The notes beneath the pieces were generated by a model, which had not been told where the DNA came from, did not search any database, and saw only the letters and a program-made list of their open reading frames with translations. Both the position numbers and the translations under genes were made by a program. DNA of 64,000 nucleotides from Acidimicrobiaceae bacterium (GTDB lineage Bacteria; Actinomycetota; Acidimicrobiia; Acidimicrobiales; Ilumatobacteraceae): contig CANFGT010000010.1 in NCBI GenBank assembly GCA_947446815.1, positions 21,559 to 85,558 on the forward strand. Reading direction: 5' to 3'. Of the stretch, positions 9,934 to 17,674 are shown in pieces (position 1 is the first letter of the stretch; every line of letters starts with the position of its first letter).

Positions 9934-12900
9934 CTAAAGACCTTTCACTTTCCTAATCAAATCACTCCATGTTTTTGAATCAGACAATGATCTCGCTGTC
10001 TTCGGACTGTCAGTCTTTATAAAAACAACCAACTCTTCTCTCGCACGTGTAGTGGCCACGTAAAGTAAGCGTGCCTCTTCGGATCTCACTTCATTTATCT
10101 CTTCGTCCCAAGACGCATCAGACTCAGAGACATTGCTAATACGAACTTGTCGATTATCTCTTTTTAGATGCCATTCCCATACGACTCGGGGATTGTTCTT
10201 GGCATCAATCGTGATTACCGAGTTAAATTTGCGACGCTTCTTTGAGAATTGATCCCAGGTACGTGGAATCAGGACATTGTCAAATTCAAGACCTTTAGAT
10301 TTATGAACTGTAAGAGCAGTCACTTTGCCAACAAGAGATTCTTGATTGAACGGCTCGTCCTCGTTGGAATTAGTAGCAATCTGAAGTTGAAGCCATTGAA
10401 GAATTCGTGGAAGCGAAATCGGCGTATCTGAAAACTCAGCATCCATCAACATCAATAAATGTTCCAAGCACCGCACATAGCGCGGACGCTCTACTGATTC
10501 ATTATTCCCTGGCATTTCACAGGAATCCGGGCTGAAGTGCTGCCAACAAAGAACTAGCCAAGAGAGCGCTGGCATCTTCCCTACTAGTTTTTTCAATGAA
10601 ATCATTCGCAGTCGTAAGCCATCCAAATCAGACGTCTCAAAACTGCCAGTACTAAGCGACGACAGACGGTCTATCCAAGAAATCGGTGCATCAATTGCAT
10701 CTTCCCAGACACTCCGATCGGCTGGGTCAATTCCTTCGGGCGCACCCGTTGACATAATTCGCGCAGCCCACCGCGTTTCAAGCAACTCAAGAAGAGCACC
10801 GCTATCAAATGGATTCACAACTGCTTCCAGAAGGGCGCGCATTTCACGGACAGCTGGAACTCTGAAAAAATCTCCACCTACTACGAGCTCGCAAGGAATC
10901 CCAACTTCCACAAGTTTCTGTTTGATTTCTATTGCTGTCCAATTTTGCCGACAAAGAACCGCTACATCAGGTTTCCTATCGTGTTTCTTGGAATCCTCGA
11001 TCCAAGCCCTGACTTGATCAACCGCATCACCTAAGTACTTTTTCTCATTGGTAACAGTTAAATCAACAGCCTTGCTTTGGCCTTTCCTCTTTGGGTTTGC
11101 CTCCAATCGATCTTCGTTAGATACATATTCAAGAAGACCATCTTTGCCCCATGCCTCAAAGTATGGATGGAGTGAGTCCAGCAGGAATTTACCTGAACGA
11201 AAATTTCTTGAAAGTGGATATGGCTCCAACGTCCCGAATTCAACATACTTAGCATTCAAACTCTTGAATGCATTTCCCTCTGCGCCTCTAAACCTATAAA
11301 TTGCCTGCTTGACATCGCCGACAACAAAAAGCCGAGCATCTAATCGCTTTCGAATTTCGACGAACATACTCATCTGCTCATCGTCGGTGTCCTGAAATTC
11401 ATCGACGAAGACATATTTCGGTACTCGAACTGAGATTGGACCAGGCTGTCGAAGAACAGCTAAAGCAGTTGTAACTAACTTTGACGTCGGGATTGCCTGA
11501 TTGTCTTCACATATCTCTGCGAACTCAATTCCAATTTGATCAATCACTGTTTTTACAATCTTTGAAGCATCAAGATCAATTGTTGAGATATTTCTTGAAG
11601 GAAGAGGCCAGGACAATGAGGATTTGTTTCCGCCTGAGAGAGGCATGATTTCAATTCCGTTGTTGTCAAGTTTGTTCCAGATGCTCTCAATGAGTTCTCG
11701 CCATTCGTGCGCAGCGGGCACTTCAGATGGTCCCCAAGAATCAAGAATGACCTCTAGATGCGGCGATAAAGAGCGGTACAAAACTTCGCGAAATTGCATA
11801 GTCAATTTTGATACCCGAAATCCAGGTGAAAGTCCGAGTGTCGCTGCACCTTGTTGAGCGATTGATTTGGCATATGACTGAATCGTTGATATCTCGGACG
11901 AACTCAATTGCATCATCCAGGCCACTACTGGAAGAACACAATTTCGGGAAAGCCTCTTTCGAAGCACAAGGGTCTTTGTTAAACGCTCACGCATTTGTCT
12001 TGCGGCTTCTCGCGTAAAGGTAACGAGAACAATTTCATCAAGTCGGAGTTCCGAAGACGATGCGAGACCAGTTTCAGAATCAATCGTTTCAGCGTTTGCA
12101 AGTAGAAAAACTATACGTTCAGACATAGTTTCGGTTTTGCCGGTTCCTGCACCAGCTCTCACTACTATGTCTTCATCAGGGGATGCATGAACGATTTCAT
12201 ATTGTTTTTGATTTATCGCACCAGAATTAGCGGCTAATTCAAGGATCTTCTTTGACTTCGGTGTTAATTGAGAAAAATCAATTCCATCAACAATCGTGTG
12301 CGACATCTCAAATGCTTCAGGGACGATTGCCCATTCCAGAAGTCGGCTATCCTCAAACGCCTCAAGTTCTATAGCATCCATTTGATGTTTCTTTGTTGGA
12401 GTAATCAAAAACACTCGAATGCCATAATGAAGCAGTCCCAACAACTCATCAACGTCAATGTTCTGATCACCAATTTGAAGAACGGAATACTTGGGTACAG
12501 TGCGAAGTTTTAGTGTTTCAAGTGCGAGGACTTGAAGACCTAACTCAAAATTGTTACTGATTACGTTCTCAATCTTGGCAACTTCGTCCGCTGTACTTCC
12601 GTTCTCATTCTGAACTACAGATTTGACACTCTTTCGCCTCAAATTGCGTTCAATTGGCGCCATCACTCCAAGCGGTACTGGCTTACCTTCTCCTTCATCC
12701 GGTAATGCGGAGACCCTGTTTCCAGACATGTCAAATTCGGGTCCTGAAATCGGTCGCATCGCAGATTTTGGCCAGACCCACGCATCAATCTCAGATAAGT
12801 CAGATGCCCAACGAATATCTCGCCTACCAGCTTCAATGAGTTCGTCGATGGACCCAACAAACCACTGACCTAGTCCACCACGACTTGAGGAGTCAAAAAG

Positions 12901-13230
12901 AACAACATTGACTTCACATTGCGTACCGTGATGTACGCGCAAGTAATCATTTACTTTTGCTCGTTCCATCCAATGTTCACGCTCGCCGGTAATGGGATTT
13001 GAGTGTGAAGTAGTTCTGAACTTAACTTCCCAATAAACAGTGACGCCAGCTTTCGTGGCCATTAGATCCGGGGCGCGGACCATACCGCCATTGACTGCAA
13101 TAAGAGGAGCCTCGCTGCCTGAGCCGACACCAGCCAAGTTCATCACGACCCACTGTTGCGCGGACAAATGCGCAGACCACCTGCGCTCTGCTTCCCTCCA
13201 CAGAGAATTTTCATCAACTTCGAAACTCAT
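9934..13230 (-). CDS. UvrD/AddA-like helicase with N-terminal PD-(D/E)XK nuclease domain
   Basis: An SF1A DNA helicase of about 1098 residues. I chose the ATG at 13230, four bases after the stop of the upstream gene, over a TTG at 13272. Counting from it, residues 40-155 form a restriction-type nuclease domain with APDLMATKAGVTVYWEVK: P54-D55 and E68-x-K70. Walker A is GAGTGKT (about 359-365), Walker B/motif II VFVDEFQDTD, motif V LTVHKSKGLEF and motif VI LLYVATTRAREEL. AddA and RecB carry their nuclease at the C-terminus, so an N-terminal nuclease is an inverted arrangement. Paired with the AddB-like protein it should form a helicase-nuclease that unwinds and degrades DNA, probably foreign DNA given the island context. 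Confidence 0.9.
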   Translation of the reverse strand: MSFEVDENSLWREAERRWSAHLSAQQWVVMNLAGVGSGSEAPLIAVNGGMVRAPDLMATKAGVTVYWEVKFRTTSHSNPITGEREHWMERAKVNDYLRVHHGTQCEVNVVLFDSSSRGGLGQWFVGSIDELIEAGRRDIRWASDLSEIDAWVWPKSAMRPISGPEFDMSGNRVSALPDEGEGKPVPLGVMAPIERNLRRKSVKSVVQNENGSTADEVAKIENVISNNFELGLQVLALETLKLRTVPKYSVLQIGDQNIDVDELLGLLHYGIRVFLITPTKKHQMDAIELEAFEDSRLLEWAIVPEAFEMSHTIVDGIDFSQLTPKSKKILELAANSGAINQKQYEIVHASPDEDIVVRAGAGTGKTETMSERIVFLLANAETIDSETGLASSSELRLDEIVLVTFTREAARQMRERLTKTLVLRKRLSRNCVLPVVAWMMQLSSSEISTIQSYAKSIAQQGAATLGLSPGFRVSKLTMQFREVLYRSLSPHLEVILDSWGPSEVPAAHEWRELIESIWNKLDNNGIEIMPLSGGNKSSLSWPLPSRNISTIDLDASKIVKTVIDQIGIEFAEICEDNQAIPTSKLVTTALAVLRQPGPISVRVPKYVFVDEFQDTDDEQMSMFVEIRKRLDARLFVVGDVKQAIYRFRGAEGNAFKSLNAKYVEFGTLEPYPLSRNFRSGKFLLDSLHPYFEAWGKDGLLEYVSNEDRLEANPKRKGQSKAVDLTVTNEKKYLGDAVDQVRAWIEDSKKHDRKPDVAVLCRQNWTAIEIKQKLVEVGIPCELVVGGDFFRVPAVREMRALLEAVVNPFDSGALLELLETRWAARIMSTGAPEGIDPADRSVWEDAIDAPISWIDRLSSLSTGSFETSDLDGLRLRMISLKKLVGKMPALSWLVLCWQHFSPDSCEMPGNNESVERPRYVRCLEHLLMLMDAEFSDTPISLPRILQWLQLQIATNSNEDEPFNQESLVGKVTALTVHKSKGLEFDNVLIPRTWDQFSKKRRKFNSVITIDAKNNPRVVWEWHLKRDNRQVRISNVSESDASWDEEINEVRSEEARLLYVATTRAREELVVFIKTDSPKTARSLSDSKTWSDLIRKVKGL

Positions 13231-13234
13231 AAAA

Positions 13235-13708
13235 TTATCTCTTAACCGCTTCAGGCTTACCCGAGACCTCAAGACCTAGCTTGATCATGTCATCCATCAG
13301 AGAAGATTTACAACGTCCATATGAATCTGGTTCTTCTCCACATTGCGTCTTCCAGAGAGCGAATACTTTAAGAAGCATGTCCTGCGGCAGCAATTCTGAT
13401 ACACCCCATTTCGCCATAATTGAACTCTTCTCTGTAAACGTTCTACGCAGGGCCTCATACCGAAACTCAATGTCGGATGAAGTTTTCTTGTTGTCTTCAG
13501 TTACTGACCTTGAGTTTCTACGAGGCGCTCTAGTTTCCTGAATCTCTTCACCGCTTTCCAATTTTGAAGCAAGCCTTCTGGACGCCCGAGTATTTCTGAA
13601 TGTCAGTTCATGTCTAATCTTTTTCAGAGTAATTTCATCTTGACTTTTCTCAATAGCTATGGCTTCAAGCTTCTCAAAACTGAACGAGGCATAAGGTCTT
13701 TGGGGCAT
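13235..13708 (-). CDS. Small charged protein, first gene of the helicase-nuclease operon
   Basis: A 157-residue hydrophilic protein of unknown family that heads the four-gene operon. The first 50 residues (PYASFSFEKLEAIAIEK onward) are strongly charged and likely coiled or helical. Residues 55-80 are a low-complexity, Arg/Ser/Thr-rich linker, and the C-terminal half holds a compact helical segment (KWGVSELLPQDMLLKVFALW). There is no catalytic motif. It has the strongest ribosome site in the island, GAAGGAG at 13714-13720, seven bases ahead of the ATG. Its stop is four bases before the helicase ATG, so the two should be made together. A DNA-binding or adaptor role fits its charge and position but is only a guess. 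Confidence 0.75.
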   Translation of the reverse strand: MPQRPYASFSFEKLEAIAIEKSQDEITLKKIRHELTFRNTRASRRLASKLESGEEIQETRAPRRNSRSVTEDNKKTSSDIEFRYEALRRTFTEKSSIMAKWGVSELLPQDMLLKVFALWKTQCGEEPDSYGRCKSSLMDDMIKLGLEVSGKPEAVKR

Positions 13709-13825
13709 AGAAACTCCTTCACAAAGAAACTAATCTTCGGCTGGTGCTTGCTTTGCATCGCATCTGGTCTTCGTTCCCAGAATCAATTTCATCTCAAAAT
13801 TCACTCACGATAAGGAACTGTGGAA

Positions 13826-14326
13826 ATGTCATATTTGAGTGAACAATTACACTCCCTCAAGAGTGGTCCACTTCATCATTTTGCTGACTGGCCAAACATG
13901 GACATGCCACGAGCTGCAGCCGGCGTGTATTCCATCTGGAATAAGAGTGATGAATTTGTCTATAAAGGAATGGCCGGCAATGGCAAGACCGCGGACGACA
14001 TCGCTACCGCTCTCTCCCAAGGAAGGACTACAGGGCTTCGTGACCGACTGCGCAGCCATGCTTCAGGCCGTCGCTCTGGCGACCAATTCTGCGTGTATGT
14101 CCAAGACCTATTGCTTCTTCCTCAACTAACGGTTGAGGACATTGACAAAATCGTCACTCGCGAGTTAGCGATCGATCGACTTGTTCGCGAATACGTTCAT
14201 GAAAACTTGAGCTATCGATATGTCATCACTGAAGACGGCAAAGCAGCGCTAGAGCTTGAGCGCCATATCATTTATGGTGCTTTAGGCGATCACCCAATCC
14301 TTAATCCACCAGCATCGTTGCGTTAA
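13826..14326 (+). CDS. GIY-YIG family nuclease
   Basis: A 166-residue single-domain protein with a GIY-YIG nuclease fold. The paired strands are AAGVYSIW (GVY, residues 33-35) and FVYKGMA (YKG, 46-48), both slightly divergent from the consensus. They are followed by the helix GLRDRLRSHASG carrying the expected catalytic arginine, and ALELERHII with the metal-binding glutamate. I prefer the ATG at 13826 because AAGGA at 13812-13816 is nine bases away; an in-frame GTG at 13820 is only three bases from it. It is transcribed away from the helicase-nuclease operon from a shared 117-base region. It may be an independent small endonuclease or an accessory to the defence island. The YIG-to-YKG change leaves activity slightly uncertain. 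Confidence 0.8.
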   Translation: MSYLSEQLHSLKSGPLHHFADWPNMDMPRAAAGVYSIWNKSDEFVYKGMAGNGKTADDIATALSQGRTTGLRDRLRSHASGRRSGDQFCVYVQDLLLLPQLTVEDIDKIVTRELAIDRLVREYVHENLSYRYVITEDGKAALELERHIIYGALGDHPILNPPASLR

Positions 14327-14350
14327 TTCCAAGCCTCTAACAACGCCAAG

Positions 14351-14356
14351 TAGTCT
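14351..14356 (+). promoter_or_regulatory. Leaderless -10 box (TAGTCT) for the folP-like gene
   Basis: TAGTCT lies six bases before the ATG at 14363 and there is no ribosome site, so transcription probably starts at the first base of the start codon. Confidence 0.5.
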
Positions 14357-14362
14357 GCACCT

Positions 14363-15256
14363 ATGCCTCAATTGGTTGCCCGTGGGCTCACGCTTGACAT
14401 TGATCGTCCGCTCATCATGGCGGTCATCAATGCCACACCCGATTCCTTCAGCGACGCTGGCAAGTACGCCACTTTGGAAGCACGTATGGAGCGCACGCAA
14501 GAAGTGCTGGAACAAGGCGCCGACATTCTCGACATCGGTGGACAGTCCGCCATCACAGGTGTTCCCGAGATTTCCGAAGAAGAAGAGATTGAGCGCATCA
14601 CTCCGGTGATTCAGTGGGTGGCTGCAAATACATCGGCCATCATGAGCATTGATACGTATCGCCCCAAAGTGGCAGCTGCTGCGTTGGAATCCGGTGCGCA
14701 CATCATCAACGACATCAGCGGGCTTCTGCATCGTGAACTTGCCGATGTGGTGTCTTCCTATGGTGCTGGATACATCCTCATGCACAACCGCGGAAGACCC
14801 AAGGTGCGCCTCACCGATGCCAACTTGTACACCGACGTTGTTGCCGACGTGTTGGAGTTCATGGACGAGCGCATGGAGTGGCTGACTGCTGCGGGAGTGT
14901 CGCGTCAGCAGTTGATTGTTGATCCGGGCCCGGACTTTGCAAAGACCCCAGCACAAACCGTTGAAGTGTTGCAAAAGATTGGTCGGTTGTTGGAATACCG
15001 CCGCCCTGTTCTCTTCCCTGTGTCACGCAAAGACTTCATTGGGGCGATTACTGGCCGTCCACCACGTGAACGTCTGGCAGGCACGCTTGCAGCCATTGCT
15101 CACACACTCACGTTGACTCGTGCCGGGATCTATCGCGTGCACGACATTCAAGAAGTACGCAATTTCATTGACGTATGGGACGTGCTGCAAGGTCATCAAG
15201 ACCTTGGCGCCGACGTACTCCTTGACCGCGATCTCTGGCGCGCCCCCAAGGCGTAA
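14363..15256 (+). CDS. folP2: Dihydropteroate synthase-like protein, FolP2 type
   Basis: A 297-residue TIM-barrel protein of the dihydropteroate synthase family, which joins p-aminobenzoate to a pterin pyrophosphate in folate synthesis. Visible motifs: VINATPDSFSD (21-31), SIDTYRPK, HIINDISG, VDPGPDFAKT, FPVSRKDFIG and the terminal RVHDIQEV. The usual GGESTRPG loop, which helps place both substrates, reads instead GGQSAITG (59-66), so the conserved arginine is gone. Mycobacterial FolP2 lies beside gpgS and is reported to lack normal synthase activity; here too gpgS is about 1.1 kb away, supporting a FolP2-like assignment. folK also lies close by, so a true folate role cannot be excluded. The gene is probably leaderless. 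Confidence 0.85.
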   Translation: MPQLVARGLTLDIDRPLIMAVINATPDSFSDAGKYATLEARMERTQEVLEQGADILDIGGQSAITGVPEISEEEEIERITPVIQWVAANTSAIMSIDTYRPKVAAAALESGAHIINDISGLLHRELADVVSSYGAGYILMHNRGRPKVRLTDANLYTDVVADVLEFMDERMEWLTAAGVSRQQLIVDPGPDFAKTPAQTVEVLQKIGRLLEYRRPVLFPVSRKDFIGAITGRPPRERLAGTLAAIAHTLTLTRAGIYRVHDIQEVRNFIDVWDVLQGHQDLGADVLLDRDLWRAPKA

Positions 15257-15268
15257 CGCCAACGAGTT

Positions 15269-16063
15269 TTAGAACTCGAACTCCACCACCACTGGTGCGT
15301 GATCGCTCATTTCCCAGATGCCTTCAAAGTCAGCCTCACCGCCATAGACATCAACGCACACACCCGCTAGCTCCGGTGCGATGAACACATAGTCAATGTT
15401 ATGCATTGCATTGTCTTCACTACTGTCGTCCTTATGCGTCCACAAATGTCCGCATGATTCGCCATCAAATGAACAAGCGGTGCAACCGTCTAATGGCTCG
15501 CGCAAGTCTGCAGTGTCTTCCACCACGTCAACCATGATCTCATAGAGCTCTTCGGGCATATCAGCTGGCAACAAGTTGAAATCTCCGGCAATCACCAAGC
15601 GCTCTCCGCGTGGCGAGTTCACTAAGTCCACCAACTCATTCAGAATGTTCGGCACTGAGTGTCCGCCATGGCCCACCTGATTGCCATCTGCATCTTGCGT
15701 GATTCCGTAGATGCCGGCAATGGTCAGCACAGGTTTTCCCTCTTGCAGAACATCAACAATCGAGACGGTGCCGGGCCATGAATGGCTAATCACAAATCCG
15801 CCGTCGCCGTCGACTCCATTTGTGATGTCCACAATCTCCACGCCATTACGTGCAGCAATCACGGTGCCCCACGTGCGCTTGTCATCAACACCTTCATCGC
15901 GCCACACGGCTGTCCAACCTTCGGGAACACCATCGCCTGGCACCTTGCCTTCGGTAAACACCATGACATCAGCATCAATCACATCAGCGGCGAAGTTCCA
16001 CAGTTCTTGCAATGGCTTTCTTGGGGCGACAGCCTGCTTGATGTTCCATGTTGCGATCTTCAT
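15269..16063 (-). CDS. Endonuclease/exonuclease/phosphatase-family hydrolase
   Basis: A metal-dependent phosphodiesterase of the EEP fold (DNase I / sphingomyelinase superfamily), about 264 residues. Family motifs appear in order: KIATWNIKQ at the N-terminus, VFTEGK with the catalytic glutamate, VIAGDFNLLP with the Asp/Asn pair, IDYVFI, and MSDHAPVVVEFEF with the closing histidine. I start at the ATG at 16063 so that the WNIK motif falls at the usual position; in-frame starts further upstream (ATG 16072 and beyond) would add an unconserved tail. No signal peptide, so cytosolic. The substrate cannot be told from sequence. It converges on the FolP-like gene with 12 bases between stops. Confidence 0.85.
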   Translation of the reverse strand: MKIATWNIKQAVAPRKPLQELWNFAADVIDADVMVFTEGKVPGDGVPEGWTAVWRDEGVDDKRTWGTVIAARNGVEIVDITNGVDGDGGFVISHSWPGTVSIVDVLQEGKPVLTIAGIYGITQDADGNQVGHGGHSVPNILNELVDLVNSPRGERLVIAGDFNLLPADMPEELYEIMVDVVEDTADLREPLDGCTACSFDGESCGHLWTHKDDSSEDNAMHNIDYVFIAPELAGVCVDVYGGEADFEGIWEMSDHAPVVVEFEF

Positions 16064-16142
16064 TGCCTGCATTCTTGCATCTCTAGGGTTCACATTCGTT
16101 CGGTTTGTCAAACACTCAATATTTGTTGACTTTTTTAGCATC

Positions 16143-16148
16143 TACACT
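16143..16148 (+). promoter_or_regulatory. Leaderless -10 box (TACACT)
   Basis: TACACT sits six bases before the ATG at 16155 and no ribosome site is seen, matching the leaderless pattern found at several other genes in the window. Confidence 0.45.
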
Positions 16149-16154
16149 CGTTTT

Positions 16155-16349
16155 ATGGCCGAGCAAACACCCGCCGCAGAAAGAGCTCAACGAATAAAGT
16201 TTCGACAAGACCTCGGTCGCTACTACGAAGAACTCCGCAAAGACCCTCAGCGATATGAACGAGAGACAAAGGAAGACAGCGAATGGTTACTGGGCAGAAT
16301 TCTCACCGATGATTGGAACGAAGAAGACAATCATCCAGAAAACTGGTGA
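16155..16349 (+). CDS. Small acidic/charged hypothetical protein
   Basis: A 64-residue protein not recognised as a known family. It is highly charged and probably helical: AERAQRIKFRQDLGRYYEEL followed by an Arg/Glu-rich helix, then an acidic tail DDWNEEDNHPENW. It has no cysteines and no hydrophobic core segment, so it may be a partner-binding or DNA-associated small protein. It begins at an ATG with no ribosome site but with TACACT six bases upstream. The same reading frame is open much further upstream, but that part runs antisense to the EEP gene and is not protein-like. It ends five bases before the convergent gpgS stop. Confidence 0.65.
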   Translation: MAEQTPAAERAQRIKFRQDLGRYYEELRKDPQRYERETKEDSEWLLGRILTDDWNEEDNHPENW

Positions 16350-16354
16350 ACTGA

Positions 16355-17125
16355 TTAGCCGCGGTTGAGAAGTACTGGCAATGCAAACGGTTCGGCGCAT
16401 ACATCCATCACTCCGCGCATTGCAGCACCAGCCGTCACTTCGTTCATCACTCCCGTGAGGTCTTCATCAGCCTTCCAACGGTTATTCACCAAGCCCATGT
16501 CAGCTTCCACAATGCCCGCCATTCCCACGGCGCGATACACATCAATCAACATCGCAATCTCGACGCCGTAACCCGTCACAAATTGCAGCTTCTTCGCTAA
16601 GCCAGCAGCAATTGCCACCTGACCACTCAATGGTTGCGACAAATCTGCCAACGCGTCATCCACCAAACGCAACAACGGTCTGCCCACTTGTTCTGTCACT
16701 CGCCCACCGGGCACCGCACGTGGCACACCATGTTCATCCACACGAACAAAGCCGCCCTTCACAAACTGCACACCGGTCGACACTGCAGTTTCAATTGGCG
16801 CCACCAATGCACGCACATGATCCAACGACACATTGCCTAAGTCGGCATCAAGGAACACATACCAATCGGCTTCCACCGCGTGCACACCGCGATACAGCGA
16901 ATCGCCTTTGCCCAGCACCGGTCCAAGTTCTGACATCAACTGCGGAATATGCAGCACTTCAACACCGAACGATTCAGCAACCGCAACAGAACCATCCGTA
17001 CTGCCGCCATCCAACACATACGCAGCCGATACAACACCCGCTTCAACAGCCGAACGCATCACGGCACATGTGCGTTGCAAGCCCACTTCTTCATTCAGTG
17101 CAGGCACCAACAGTGCGATGTACAT
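16355..17125 (-). CDS. gpgS: Glucosyl-3-phosphoglycerate synthase
   Basis: A GT81-family glycosyltransferase, 256 residues, that moves glucose from a nucleotide sugar to 3-phosphoglycerate. This is the first step to glucosylglycerate and, in mycobacteria, methylglucose lipopolysaccharide. Seen: VPALNEEVGLQRT nucleotide-binding start, LDGGSTDGSV, FLDADLGN (the metal-binding acidic motif in place of DSD), FVKGGFVRVD acceptor loop, PGGRVTEQVGRPLL and FVTGYGVEIAMLIDVY. All are signatures of GpgS rather than of generic GT2 enzymes. Its ATG overlaps the TGA of folK by one base (TGATG), so the two are one operon. The product acts as a compatible solute or a primer for polysaccharide; which one applies here is unknown. 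Confidence 0.88.
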   Translation of the reverse strand: MYIALLVPALNEEVGLQRTCAVMRSAVEAGVVSAAYVLDGGSTDGSVAVAESFGVEVLHIPQLMSELGPVLGKGDSLYRGVHAVEADWYVFLDADLGNVSLDHVRALVAPIETAVSTGVQFVKGGFVRVDEHGVPRAVPGGRVTEQVGRPLLRLVDDALADLSQPLSGQVAIAAGLAKKLQFVTGYGVEIAMLIDVYRAVGMAGIVEADMGLVNNRWKADEDLTGVMNEVTAGAAMRGVMDVCAEPFALPVLLNRG

Positions 17126-17628
17126 CAGTGGTCCAGTGCGGGAATGTTCAAGGATTCAAGTGGTCCGCGCGGATACACGCCGTACGCAGGCAAACGATTT
17201 CGCCATTCGCTGGGGCAATGTTCCGGTGCCACTTCGCTCAACGGCTCCAACACAAAACGACGCTCGGCAAAACGAGGATGTGGAATTGTGAGCTCTTCAC
17301 CTTCAATACGCACATCGTCATAGAACACAATGTCGAGATCCAACGTGCGAGGACCCCAACGAATCACACGCACACGGTCAGCATCGGCCTCCACCTGATT
17401 GAGATGACGCAACAATGCATACGGGTCAAGATCTGTCGCGATCACTGCCACCATATTGAGATACGGGCCTTGGTTATCCGGACCACCCACAGGGTCGGTC
17501 TCAAACACTTGCGACTGCGCCACCACATGGCCAATGTGCTCAATGCCGAAGCGCAGATATTCCACACGATCACCCAGGTTGGAACCCAACGCCACAATGG
17601 CACGGTGTCGCAAAGCCTCAATAGACAT
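17125..17628 (-). CDS. folK: 2-amino-4-hydroxy-6-hydroxymethyldihydropteridine pyrophosphokinase
   Basis: HPPK, 167 residues, transfers pyrophosphate from ATP to the hydroxymethyl pterin, the step just before dihydropteroate synthase. Motifs: ALGSNLGDRVEYL (pterin and fold start), VFETDPVGGPDNQGPYLNMV (substrate loop), RWGPRTLDLDIVFYDD with the two catalytic aspartates, and LTIPHPRFAERRFVLEPL. The length matches a stand-alone HPPK. It is translationally coupled to gpgS (one-base overlap). TAGACA, six bases before the ATG, is a likely leaderless -10 element. No folB was seen here, so the rest of the folate pathway must be elsewhere. Confidence 0.95.
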   Translation of the reverse strand: MSIEALRHRAIVALGSNLGDRVEYLRFGIEHIGHVVAQSQVFETDPVGGPDNQGPYLNMVAVIATDLDPYALLRHLNQVEADADRVRVIRWGPRTLDLDIVFYDDVRIEGEELTIPHPRFAERRFVLEPLSEVAPEHCPSEWRNRLPAYGVYPRGPLESLNIPALDH

Positions 17629-17634
17629 GGCTTC

Positions 17635-17640
17635 TGTCTA
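17635..17640 (-). promoter_or_regulatory. Leaderless -10 box (TAGACA) for folK-gpgS
   Basis: On the minus strand TAGACA is six bases before the folK ATG. The final A departs from TANNNT, so this one is weaker than the others. Confidence 0.35.
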
Positions 17641-17662
17641 TCTGCCAAACACTGCACATGGC

Positions 17663-17668
17663 TACGGT
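17663..17668 (+). promoter_or_regulatory. Leaderless -10 box (TACGGT)
   Basis: TACGGT is six bases before the ATG at 17675; no ribosome site is present. Confidence 0.5.
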
Positions 17669-17674
17669 TAAGGC

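Noticed and set aside
15711..16154. Extended frame before the 64-residue gene
   Set aside because: It is antisense to the EEP hydrolase; composition is shadow-like and a -10 box with ATG marks the true start at 16155.
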